Made by a program: the position numbers and the translations under genes
Part shown: positions 1 to 6,568 of the stretch, piece by piece
Layout of the letters: each line of letters begins with the position of its first letter
How positions within the stretch are numbered: the stretch's first letter is position 1
Notes under the pieces: generated by a model
What the model saw: the letters and a program-made list of their open reading frames with translations, nothing else
Database searches by the model: none
Told to the model about the DNA's origin: nothing
NCBI GenBank assembly: GCA_028141885.1
Contig: JAOIQU010000037.1
Coordinates: 1 to 11,761, forward strand
Origin: Flavobacteriales bacterium
GTDB lineage: Bacteria; Bacteroidota; Bacteroidia; Flavobacteriales; UA16
Direction: 5' to 3'
Length of the DNA: 11,761 bases

Positions 1-953
1 TCGACCTCGAACGCTTGGGCAGTGGAAAGGCAGAACCTCATTTGACCTCCTTCGCCACACGAGACTTTTTCAAGCGCGTCGTCAACAGCTTCGGCAAACG
101 TGCAGAGGCCACAGGCAATCGGTTGGAGTTGGCGATTGAAGACGCCGTTCCTGATGCGCTGGTTGCCGATGTGGGGTGGGTGACTCAAATGATGAACAAC
201 CTGATGGCCAACGCGTTGAAGTTCACTTCGGGCGGCGAGATCGCATGCCGCATCGAATGGGCATCGGGGCGTTTGAACATGCGAGTCAGCGACACAGGGC
301 GGGGCATTGCGGAAGCGGATCTAGAGCGCATCTTGGCTCCTTTTGAGCAGGCTGGCAAAAGCACCCTGAACGTCACCAACCAGGGCGTGGGTTTGGGGTT
401 GGCCATCACCCAAAAATTGGTCGAGCTTCACGGGGGCACCTTGGAGGTTGAGAGCGAGCTCGGAAAGGGGTCAACGTTTCTCATTTCCTTGCCGCTGCAA
501 GAGGGAGAAATCACCGTTGCCACCCCTTCCACGTTGGACGAACCCAGGCGTGCATTGATCCCGGAAGCTCCTGTGCTGATCGTGGATGACAATGAGCTGA
601 ATGTACTGGTGGCCAAGCGTTTGGTGTCGAATTGGGGGTACGATGTTGTCTCCGCCAACGGAGTCAAACAAGCGGAAATGCATCTGCGAAGCGCTCAGCC
701 GTTCTTGGTGCTCTTGGACATCCACATGCCGGAGTTGGACGGCTTCGAGGCCACCAAAACATGGAGACAATCTTCCGAGCCTTGGTCGGATCTCCCCATC
801 GTTGGACTCACCGCGGATGCCGAATCGAAGACGCGAAACCAAGCACTGGAGGTGGGCATGAATGATGTGGTTGTCAAACCCTTCAATCCGCCTCATTTGC
901 GCTCGGTGATTGAGCGATTTGGGCTCGAACACGCCCAGCGAAAACGAGAGTGA
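1..953 (+). CDS. Hybrid sensor histidine kinase, C-terminal part (5' truncated by window edge)
   Basis: This is the end of a two-component hybrid kinase. The frame is open from base 3, so the TTG at 15 is not a real start and the sensor and phospho-acceptor His regions lie to the left. The first residues (DLERLGSGKAEP) resemble the end of a HisKA dimerisation helix just after the H-box. The HATPase_c domain follows at about bases 150-500, with an N-box (NNLMANALKF), a G1 box (DTGRGI), an F-box (FEQAGKST) and a G2 box (GVGLGLAI). A receiver domain covers about 565-925, with acidic VDDN, phospho-acceptor Asp at 717-719 (LLDIHMPELDG), the conserved Thr in LTAD and Lys at 876-878 (VKPF). All catalytic and receiver residues are intact. 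No output DNA-binding domain follows, so signal transfer to a separate phosphotransfer or regulator protein is inferred. The input signal is unknown. The family call is secure. Confidence 0.93.
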   Translation, partial: DLERLGSGKAEPHLTSFATRDFFKRVVNSFGKRAEATGNRLELAIEDAVPDALVADVGWVTQMMNNLMANALKFTSGGEIACRIEWASGRLNMRVSDTGRGIAEADLERILAPFEQAGKSTLNVTNQGVGLGLAITQKLVELHGGTLEVESELGKGSTFLISLPLQEGEITVATPSTLDEPRRALIPEAPVLIVDDNELNVLVAKRLVSNWGYDVVSANGVKQAEMHLRSAQPFLVLLDIHMPELDGFEATKTWRQSSEPWSDLPIVGLTADAESKTRNQALEVGMNDVVVKPFNPPHLRSVIERFGLEHAQRKRE

Positions 954-961
954 CTCGGACG

Positions 962-997
962 TCGATTGGACAGCTCCAATGCGTTTGCCTAACTTTC
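962..997 (+). promoter_or_regulatory. Possible Bacteroidota-type promoter before the Kazal protein gene
   Basis: The 77-base gap after the kinase gene contains TAACTTTC at 990-997. It matches the Bacteroidota -7 element TAnnTTTG at all positions except the last. A TTG lies at 966-968, 21 bases upstream, close to the spacing known for the -33 TTG element. The predicted transcript would start near 1003, giving a leader of about 28 bases before the ATG at 1031. The motif is short and degenerate, so chance occurrence is possible. Confidence 0.3.
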
Positions 998-1030
998 AAG
1001 AGCATCCACACTGACCAAATCCCTTTTGAG

Positions 1031-2296
1031 ATGAACAATCCCCTCCTTTTCCTGGCCATCATGGTTTTGCCCGCCATTGAGTCGGGCGCTCAGCAATGTG
1101 TCGACGAGTCTTTGATCGATCCCGGCGCGATTTGCTTGACGATTTGGAACCCGGTTTGTGGTTGCAATGGCGTGACTTACTCCAATGCGTGCGAGGCGGA
1201 AAATGGGGGAGGGGTGACGTCTTGGACGGCTGGTCCTTGTGCGGCCATGCCATGCATGGATGTGGCAGGCATCGATTTTGGCGAGTGTGATTTTGTGCTT
1301 GGTATTGCCCAAGTCAATGGCGTATGCACAACCATCTCAGGCTGCGATTGGGTGGTGAATGGGGTGGACTACAGCCCAGCTTTTTTTCAGGACGAACCGA
1401 CGTGCACGATGTGCAACGAGGTGCCGCCTCAATGTGAGTTGCAATTGCTCGTGAGTTCTGAGGATGGAATGTGGTACGATTTCACGGCTTTGGATGCGCC
1501 TGAAGGCGTGTTGATTGAGTGGTACATCGACGATTTTTTGGCCCAAACAGGTGGCACGACCTTCCAAGCCGGGTTTGACTTCAATCCCAACTGGAGCGTA
1601 TGCGCTCAGTATGTGAGCGAGGCATGCGGCGAGCTCGTGCAGGCCTGTTACTCCAACCTGGAAGGGGTGGCCCCTTGCACCGACCTTGCTGGGGTGGACC
1701 TCGGCCTTTGTGAATTGGCGCTTGGCGTTGGAAAAGTCAATGGCACGTGCCAGTACATCAGCGGTTGCAGCACCTATGCAGGAGGGGTGAATTATGCAGG
1801 GGCGTTGTTTGAATCCATGGAGCCCTGCATTTTGGGTTGTGCTGAAACGTGCGTCGATCCACAGTTGCTCGAGCTCGGGACGATGGTGGATTGCATCACG
1901 TTGTACGAACCGGTGTGTGGATGCGACGGTGTGACTTACGGCAACACGTGTGAAGCCATGTACTACGGTGGGGTGACGTCTTGGACGGAAGGGGAGTGTG
2001 GAGGTGCCAACGAGGATGTGCCAGGCTGCACGTACCCAATGGCGTGCAACCACGATCCCTATGCCACCGTTGACGACGGTTCTTGCCTCTTTCCGCCCTT
2101 CGATTGTGCTTTCGAACAAGGCTCAGGATGCACGTACACCATGGCCTTGAATTTTGACCCTTTTGCGTTGTTTGACGACGGTTCCTGCATTTTTCCACCG
2201 CTCGAAACGTGTGCCGGAGATGTGGACGGAGATGGCAGCGTGAGCGTAGGTGATATTTTGGGCATGCTTGCGAACTTTGGCAGCGTTTGCAACTGA
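1031..2296 (+). CDS. Secreted cysteine-rich mosaic protein with two Kazal-type inhibitor modules and a dockerin-like C-terminus
   Basis: This is a 421-aa exported protein. The ATG at 1031 is preferred over the in-frame GTG at 950 because it begins a clear signal peptide (MNNPLLFLAIMVLPAIESGA), and the GTG would overlap the kinase gene. Modules in order are: Kazal 1 (C23-C70, PVCGCNGVTY), a 51-aa five-cysteine module (C75-C125), an Ig- or PKD-like stretch (about 133-212), a second five-cysteine module (C216-C266), Kazal 2 (C274-C323, PVCGCDGVTY), two GCTY...DDGSC repeats (332-359 and 366-394) and a dockerin-like calcium loop (D397, D399, D401, D408). Kazal modules inhibit serine proteases. By alignment to ovomucoid the P1 residues would be T37 and T290. 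Both domains lack the usual fifth cysteine but have an extra one two residues after the third. No T9SS sorting domain is present. A role as an extracellular protease inhibitor or calcium-dependent surface protein is inferred, and the target is unknown. Confidence 0.85.
   Translation: MNNPLLFLAIMVLPAIESGAQQCVDESLIDPGAICLTIWNPVCGCNGVTYSNACEAENGGGVTSWTAGPCAAMPCMDVAGIDFGECDFVLGIAQVNGVCTTISGCDWVVNGVDYSPAFFQDEPTCTMCNEVPPQCELQLLVSSEDGMWYDFTALDAPEGVLIEWYIDDFLAQTGGTTFQAGFDFNPNWSVCAQYVSEACGELVQACYSNLEGVAPCTDLAGVDLGLCELALGVGKVNGTCQYISGCSTYAGGVNYAGALFESMEPCILGCAETCVDPQLLELGTMVDCITLYEPVCGCDGVTYGNTCEAMYYGGVTSWTEGECGGANEDVPGCTYPMACNHDPYATVDDGSCLFPPFDCAFEQGSGCTYTMALNFDPFALFDDGSCIFPPLETCAGDVDGDGSVSVGDILGMLANFGSVCN
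1211..1229 (+). repeat. Direct repeat copy 1, in Kazal module 1
   Basis: The 19-base sequence GGGGTGACGTCTTGGACGG is found here and again exactly at 1970-1988. Both copies code for GVTSWT near the last cysteine of a Kazal module. Identity at the DNA level, including third positions, suggests recent duplication or gene conversion between the two Kazal modules. Confidence 0.85.
1970..1988 (+). repeat. Direct repeat copy 2, in Kazal module 2
   Basis: This is an exact copy of the 19-base repeat at 1211-1229, in the same reading frame and at the equivalent place in the second Kazal module. Flanking bases differ on both sides. Confidence 0.85.
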
Positions 2297-2307
2297 ACAT
2301 TCCGGTC

Positions 2308-2658
2308 ATGAATCTTCTCACCACCCTCCGCTTTTCCATTCTTTTGCCAGCCACGATTGTGGCTTTTGCTTCTTGTCAGCAAGGAGATCCCCACGCTTTA
2401 GACAACACGGTGCCTGAGGATCGCCAGATCAAGGTTTACCATGAATTGCGCACCGCGACCAAGAAGGCGGGAGGTGAGACGCTTGACGCTTATCAGGACC
2501 AAGCCAACATGGATCCTGCCGCCTTGCGTGCCATGCAAGACAGCCTTCGCCTTGCGTATTGGAAGGAGGTGTGCGACTCCAACCAAGTGTCCCTTGCGTA
2601 CGGCGATTCGATTTGGACCAAGGGCGTGAAAGAAAAGTGGCCGTCGCTTTCCCAATGA
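2308..2658 (+). CDS. Small predicted lipoprotein of unknown function
   Basis: I do not recognise this 116-aa protein. The ATG at 2308 is chosen because it starts a signal peptide with hydrophobic core (FSILLPATIVAFAS) ending at C23, where lipid attachment is expected. The lipobox is F-A-S-C, which departs from the usual Leu at -3. An in-frame TTG at 2287 would only add residues before the signal peptide. After the cysteine comes QQGDPHALDN, then a mostly charged, probably helical region (about 40-90) and a tryptophan-containing tail (KGVKEKWPSLSQ). The only other cysteine is C89. The gene begins 11 bases after the Kazal protein stop, so the two are probably co-transcribed. A surface or periplasmic lipoprotein is inferred from the signal peptide alone. 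The sequence suggests no enzymatic motif. Confidence 0.7.
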   Translation: MNLLTTLRFSILLPATIVAFASCQQGDPHALDNTVPEDRQIKVYHELRTATKKAGGETLDAYQDQANMDPAALRAMQDSLRLAYWKEVCDSNQVSLAYGDSIWTKGVKEKWPSLSQ

Positions 2659-2732
2659 CTTTTTCATGACGCCAGGTTGGGTTCTAACGGTCATCAAGGG
2701 CTTCCGGTTGCCAAGCATGCTTACATTAGACC

Positions 2733-5700
2733 ATGGCAACAACGCACCCACTCAACATGATTCTTGCGACGTTCGCTTTGGCTTTGCCCTTGGCGCACCA
2801 CGCTCAATCCATTGAATACGTCAGCGACCCCTGGGAGGTCAAAGTCCAAGACCGCTGGATGGCGCCAGACCGTTTGGCACAGCGCAACTTCAGGGAAAGC
2901 CAAGCTTGGCAAGCGTCATTGCCTCATGCTGCTGATTGGCAGGTCATCGCCCAGGAGGAAACAGAACTTCCATCACGCACGTGGGGGGCAGGTGTGTCCA
3001 TCGAAGGAGAAGAGCGCGCAGTGGAGGCATGGTCCTGGGCACTCGGCGCTTTCGGGTGGAGTCCAGGGTTGATTGGGGACGTGATTTGGGTGGAGGGAAA
3101 CAAACACGATCGCGCCTTTTCAAGGCAAGCGCTCAATGGCCAGCCCGTGTTGGGATCCATGTTTCAAGCGAAGTTCCGAGGCGATCGCCTCGTGCTGGTC
3201 TCAAGCGATTGGTGGCCTGATCTGGTGACCGTGGATGCCAACCACACCACTGCGGAAATGCAGGCCCTCTTGGAAGCAGACATGGCCGTGGGAGAAGCCA
3301 GTGGCAACCAAGGCACCACGTACCTGACGGATTTTGGTGCGGAAGATTTGGGCATGGCGTGGTTGCCTGTGAAGACTGAAGTGGATGGACAGGTGATTTG
3401 GGAAGCCCACTCGACGTGGCAGGTGGAGGTCACAGGCCGGCGTGGGGTGTTGCCAGTCCGATACCTGACTTGGGTGGACATGGTCACAGGAGCAGTTGTG
3501 ATGCGATCGAACCAAGTGGTGCACGAAGCGCCCGCGGTGCGCACGATGGGCGGGGTCATGCCACCTGCTGCAAGTGGGACGGTCAAAGCGTTGGCCCATG
3601 AGGCGTACCCGTACGAGCCAGAAAGTTCTTTGGGCATGCCCCACCTTGAACTCAATGTCAATGGGGCCGTGGGCTACACCGATGAGGCTGGAGCGTTCAC
3701 CCTCGACATCCCGGGGAATGTGATCGGCCAAACCATGGAACTGACTGGGCGATATGCCACGGTGTTCACCGATGGCAACACTCCGGCCTTGACTTTTGAT
3801 TTGGCCGTGGGTAGCGACAACAGCCTGTCGGCGCCTGGAAACGCGAAGGAAGCGAGCGCGTACCGGAGCGTGAACTTGATCCACGACCACATGCGTGAGT
3901 GGCTTCCTGAATTCACAGATTTGGATTTCAGCATGCCCGTGAACATCGATGTGGCAGGCGAGTGCAACGCGTTCTACGATGGGGCGAGTGTGAATTTTTA
4001 CGACCTCGCAGCAGGATGCAACCCCACGTCTCTCATTGCCGATGTTGTCTACCATGAATATGGCCATGCGATCAACGATTGGTACTACAACAGCTTGGGG
4101 TCGTTTTTCTTGAATGGCGCCATGAACGAGGGCTACGCCGATTTGTGGGCGATGTCACTCGCAGACATTGCAGAAATTGGAAAGGGCTTTTACGTGGACA
4201 ACAACGATGGCATTCGTCGTTACGACGAGGATCCCAAGGTCTTTCCTGAAGACATTGTCGGAGAAGTGCACGCCGATGGCGAGATCATTTGTGGAGCATG
4301 GTACGACACCCATTTGCTGATGGGAGGCGATTGGGACCAAACGTTGACGTTGTTTGTCGATGCCTATCCTGGACTCCAAGCCACAGTACCCAACGGTCAG
4401 GAAGGTCAAGCTTACACCGACGTGTTGTTGGACGTGCTCCAGGCTGACGACGACGACGACGACTTGTCGAACGGCACGCCCAATGCGGCGTTCATCCTTG
4501 AAGGATTTGACATGCACGGTATCACGCTGTTCAGCTACATCGATCTCGCGCACGACGCGGTGGAATTTTCCGCCGAAGAAGAGGACATTGTCATCGAAGC
4601 GGAAGCCGCATTGACGTTTCCCTACGTGACCTACTTCGATGCAGCCCGCTTGCACTACCGCTCGTCGCCCAACGACGAGTACACAGTGGTTGAGATGGCT
4701 CAGGATGGAGACGTGTTCTCTTACGCCATCCCAGGCTTGCCTCAAGGCAGCGTCGTGGAGTACTTCATGGATGTGACCGACACATTTGGCCAAACCAGCG
4801 CGGTCACCCCGGTTGCGTCTGAGCGCCAAGTCAATGGCAACCTTCCCAACTACGTATTGGTGGGGGTGGAGCCCGTCTTGATCAACGATTTGGATGTGTA
4901 TTCTGACTTTGGGTATTGGGACATCGGGTTGTTGGAGGACAACGCCACCACGGGACAATGGGAGGAAGGAACGCCCATCGGGTCTTATTCTGAATTTGGT
5001 GATCCTTCCAGCGTGGTTGCCCCCACCCAAGACCACAGCAATGGCTTCTTTGGGTTCGCCTACGTGACCGGACTGAATCCCACCCCCAGCGCGACCACGG
5101 GCGTGGGAGAAAACGACGTGGACGGAGGACACACCACCCTGTTGTCACCCACCATTGATTTGACACCTTACGAGAGTCCTGTGCTCGCGTACTGGCGCTG
5201 GTATGCCAACGCACCAGCCACTGGAGCCAACCCTGCATCGGATTGGTGGCAAGTGGAGATTTCCAACGATGGCGGGACATCTTGGCAATACCTCGAAAAC
5301 ACTTCCCAACAAGACATTTCTTGGCGCAGAAAAGCCTTCAGAATTGCGGATGTCATTGAACCCACCAATGAGTTCATGATTCGGTTCATCGCGTCAGACA
5401 GCACCACTGTTGGCGAATACTTGGACGGAGGAAGTTTGGTCGAAGCCGCTGTCGACGACATCGTGCTCTACGACGCTGCGGATGCGGTGGACCCCGTCGA
5501 CCCCACAGACAACATCGCTGAGGCTGTGCACTCACGAGTCCAAGCCACTCCCAACCCAGCAAGCGCGGTCGTGTTGTTCAAGGGGTGGATGGTGACGAGC
5601 ACGGTTCAAATCTTGGATTTGCAAGGGCGAGAAGTGCACCAAGCGCGCACGGACGGGCTGGGACAGATCAGCGTGGATGTGTCAGATTGGCCTGTGGCCA

Positions 5701-5768
5701 CGTACATCGTGAAGGGTTGGTCGCAAGAAGGTCGCTCCACAGAGGTGAAACTGGAAGTTTTGCGCTGA
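2733..5768 (+). CDS. Secreted M36 (fungalysin-like) metallopeptidase with T9SS C-terminal sorting domain
   Basis: This 1011-aa zinc protease is predicted to cross the outer membrane by type IX secretion. A signal peptide (core ILATFALALPLAHHAQS) is followed by an FTP/PepSY-like propeptide (about 95-270), normally removed on activation. The catalytic domain (about 350-600) has zinc ligands H441 and H445 in HEYGH with catalytic E442. The third ligand is E466 in the gluzincin ExxxD motif (NEGYAD), and H513 in HADGEIICGAWYD is a likely transition-state residue. A run of six Asp (572-577) precedes LSNGTPN, a pattern I associate with this family. A beta-sandwich module (about 625-690), a MAM-like module (about 720-915) and an Asp/Pro-rich linker follow. 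The T9SS type A sorting domain (936-1011) has the PNPAS, LDLQGREV and YIVK signatures. The start could instead be the ATG at 2757, which still keeps the signal peptide. It is 74 bases after the lipoprotein gene and converges on batE. Substrate is unknown. Confidence 0.92.
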   Translation: MATTHPLNMILATFALALPLAHHAQSIEYVSDPWEVKVQDRWMAPDRLAQRNFRESQAWQASLPHAADWQVIAQEETELPSRTWGAGVSIEGEERAVEAWSWALGAFGWSPGLIGDVIWVEGNKHDRAFSRQALNGQPVLGSMFQAKFRGDRLVLVSSDWWPDLVTVDANHTTAEMQALLEADMAVGEASGNQGTTYLTDFGAEDLGMAWLPVKTEVDGQVIWEAHSTWQVEVTGRRGVLPVRYLTWVDMVTGAVVMRSNQVVHEAPAVRTMGGVMPPAASGTVKALAHEAYPYEPESSLGMPHLELNVNGAVGYTDEAGAFTLDIPGNVIGQTMELTGRYATVFTDGNTPALTFDLAVGSDNSLSAPGNAKEASAYRSVNLIHDHMREWLPEFTDLDFSMPVNIDVAGECNAFYDGASVNFYDLAAGCNPTSLIADVVYHEYGHAINDWYYNSLGSFFLNGAMNEGYADLWAMSLADIAEIGKGFYVDNNDGIRRYDEDPKVFPEDIVGEVHADGEIICGAWYDTHLLMGGDWDQTLTLFVDAYPGLQATVPNGQEGQAYTDVLLDVLQADDDDDDLSNGTPNAAFILEGFDMHGITLFSYIDLAHDAVEFSAEEEDIVIEAEAALTFPYVTYFDAARLHYRSSPNDEYTVVEMAQDGDVFSYAIPGLPQGSVVEYFMDVTDTFGQTSAVTPVASERQVNGNLPNYVLVGVEPVLINDLDVYSDFGYWDIGLLEDNATTGQWEEGTPIGSYSEFGDPSSVVAPTQDHSNGFFGFAYVTGLNPTPSATTGVGENDVDGGHTTLLSPTIDLTPYESPVLAYWRWYANAPATGANPASDWWQVEISNDGGTSWQYLENTSQQDISWRRKAFRIADVIEPTNEFMIRFIASDSTTVGEYLDGGSLVEAAVDDIVLYDAADAVDPVDPTDNIAEAVHSRVQATPNPASAVVLFKGWMVTSTVQILDLQGREVHQARTDGLGQISVDVSDWPVATYIVKGWSQEGRSTEVKLEVLR

Positions 5769-5806
5769 ATTTGGCCGCCGGTCTTCGCAGGGTGACTGGC
5801 CAGGGG

Positions 5807-6568
5807 TCAGACGTCCGCAATGGCGTCGTCGGGCAACCAGCCGACGTTGCCGTTGTCCAATTCAATTTCAGTCCAGCCTTCAGTTCGGTCGAGGATGCAG
5901 GCCCTTGTTCCTTCGTGCAATTGAAACAGCACCGTGCCTGATTCAACAGGCGCGCTGGTCACGTCGACTCGCGCAGACATCACCACCACTTGTCCTGGAG
6001 TCTCCATGCGTTCATGGCACTTGCTGATCCCCCAAAAACCAGTCACCCCCAGCGCCAACGAGGCCATGCCTAGGAACCCAAGGGTGGCGCGGGAGTCGCG
6101 GTTCTTTTTGGTCCATCGCAATCCCCAAAGCACCCACGTCAGCGTCCACCAAAACAGAGCCCAAAGGGTCCAATTCAGCCATTGACCAGGTCCCACCCAT
6201 GAGGCCAACCAGGACTTCAAGCCCAGGCTGGGTACGGCTGTGATGCGATCGACAATGTTGGATTCCAGCAAAGCCAAATTTGCTTTGAGGTGTTCATCCG
6301 AAGGGGACAACAACTTGGCCCGTTCGTAGTGCAGACGCGCGAGCCCCAATCGGTTGAGTTTGAAGGCGGCGTTGCCGGCATTGAACTCAGACTCGAAATG
6401 TCGATGCGTGGCAAGGATGTCTTCGTACTGATCCAAAGATTCCTCGTAGTTGCCTGACTCGTACGCCTGGTTGGCACGCTGGAAGTCCACATTGGGCTGA
6501 GACAACCCGACCCAAGGGAGGGCCAGCCATCCCAACAGGATCAACAGCCTTGAGTTTTTCACCATCAT
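5807..6568 (-). CDS. batE: BatE: TPR and SH3-domain membrane protein, last gene of the bat operon
   Basis: This 253-aa protein closes the bat operon. The ATG at 6568 overlaps the batD stop as ATGA. A GTG at 6574 and a second ATG at 6565 are alternatives. An N-terminal signal or anchor segment (about 7-23) is followed by TPR-like helices at about 27-100 (FQRANQAYESGNYEESLDQY, then FNAGNAAFKLNRLGLARLHY). Two membrane spans lie at about 130-150 and 163-181. A C-terminal SH3_3-type domain covers about 192-253 (VDVTSAPVESGTVLFQLHEG, WTEIELDNGNVGWLPDDAI). TPR, membrane and SH3 parts in this order are the known BatE layout. The name comes from Bacteroides aerotolerance, but the molecular role in the family is unsettled. 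Protein-protein contacts and possibly cell-wall binding in the periplasm are inferred. The gene ends 38 bases from the converging protease gene. Confidence 0.9.
   Translation of the reverse strand: MMVKNSRLLILLGWLALPWVGLSQPNVDFQRANQAYESGNYEESLDQYEDILATHRHFESEFNAGNAAFKLNRLGLARLHYERAKLLSPSDEHLKANLALLESNIVDRITAVPSLGLKSWLASWVGPGQWLNWTLWALFWWTLTWVLWGLRWTKKNRDSRATLGFLGMASLALGVTGFWGISKCHERMETPGQVVVMSARVDVTSAPVESGTVLFQLHEGTRACILDRTEGWTEIELDNGNVGWLPDDAIADV

Noticed and set aside
1337..2119. A 260-codon minus-strand frame opposite the Kazal protein
   Set aside because: It is a histidine- and arginine-rich shadow of the cysteine- and glycine-rich coding strand.
2209..2293. Dockerin-like C-terminus of the Kazal protein considered as evidence for a cellulosome
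   Set aside because: Only one calcium loop is visible, and there is no cohesin or scaffold gene in the window. Such single loops are common at the ends of exported Bacteroidota proteins.
2713..2729. A 10-base palindrome AAGCATGCTT and a -7-like TACATTAG before the protease gene
   Set aside because: The palindrome is short enough to be chance. The promoter-like element has no TTG at a suitable distance and would start transcription inside the first codons unless the start is at 2757.
4446..4463. Six GAC codons in a row in the metallopeptidase gene, considered as a slippage-prone repeat
   Set aside because: An acidic run before LSNGTPN is, as far as I recall, usual in this protease group, so family conservation explains it better than repeat expansion.
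4155..5132. A 325-codon open frame on the minus strand inside the metallopeptidase gene, and a similar 288-codon frame at 3201-4067
   Set aside because: Both lie wholly antisense to a gene with clear protein motifs throughout. The translations have no recognisable domain and look like codon-bias shadows in GC-rich DNA.
5777..5800. A possible hairpin between the converging genes (7-bp stem GCCGGTC/GACTGGC with one G-T pair, 10-base loop)
   Set aside because: The stem is short and is not followed by a T-run on either strand, so I cannot call it a terminator.
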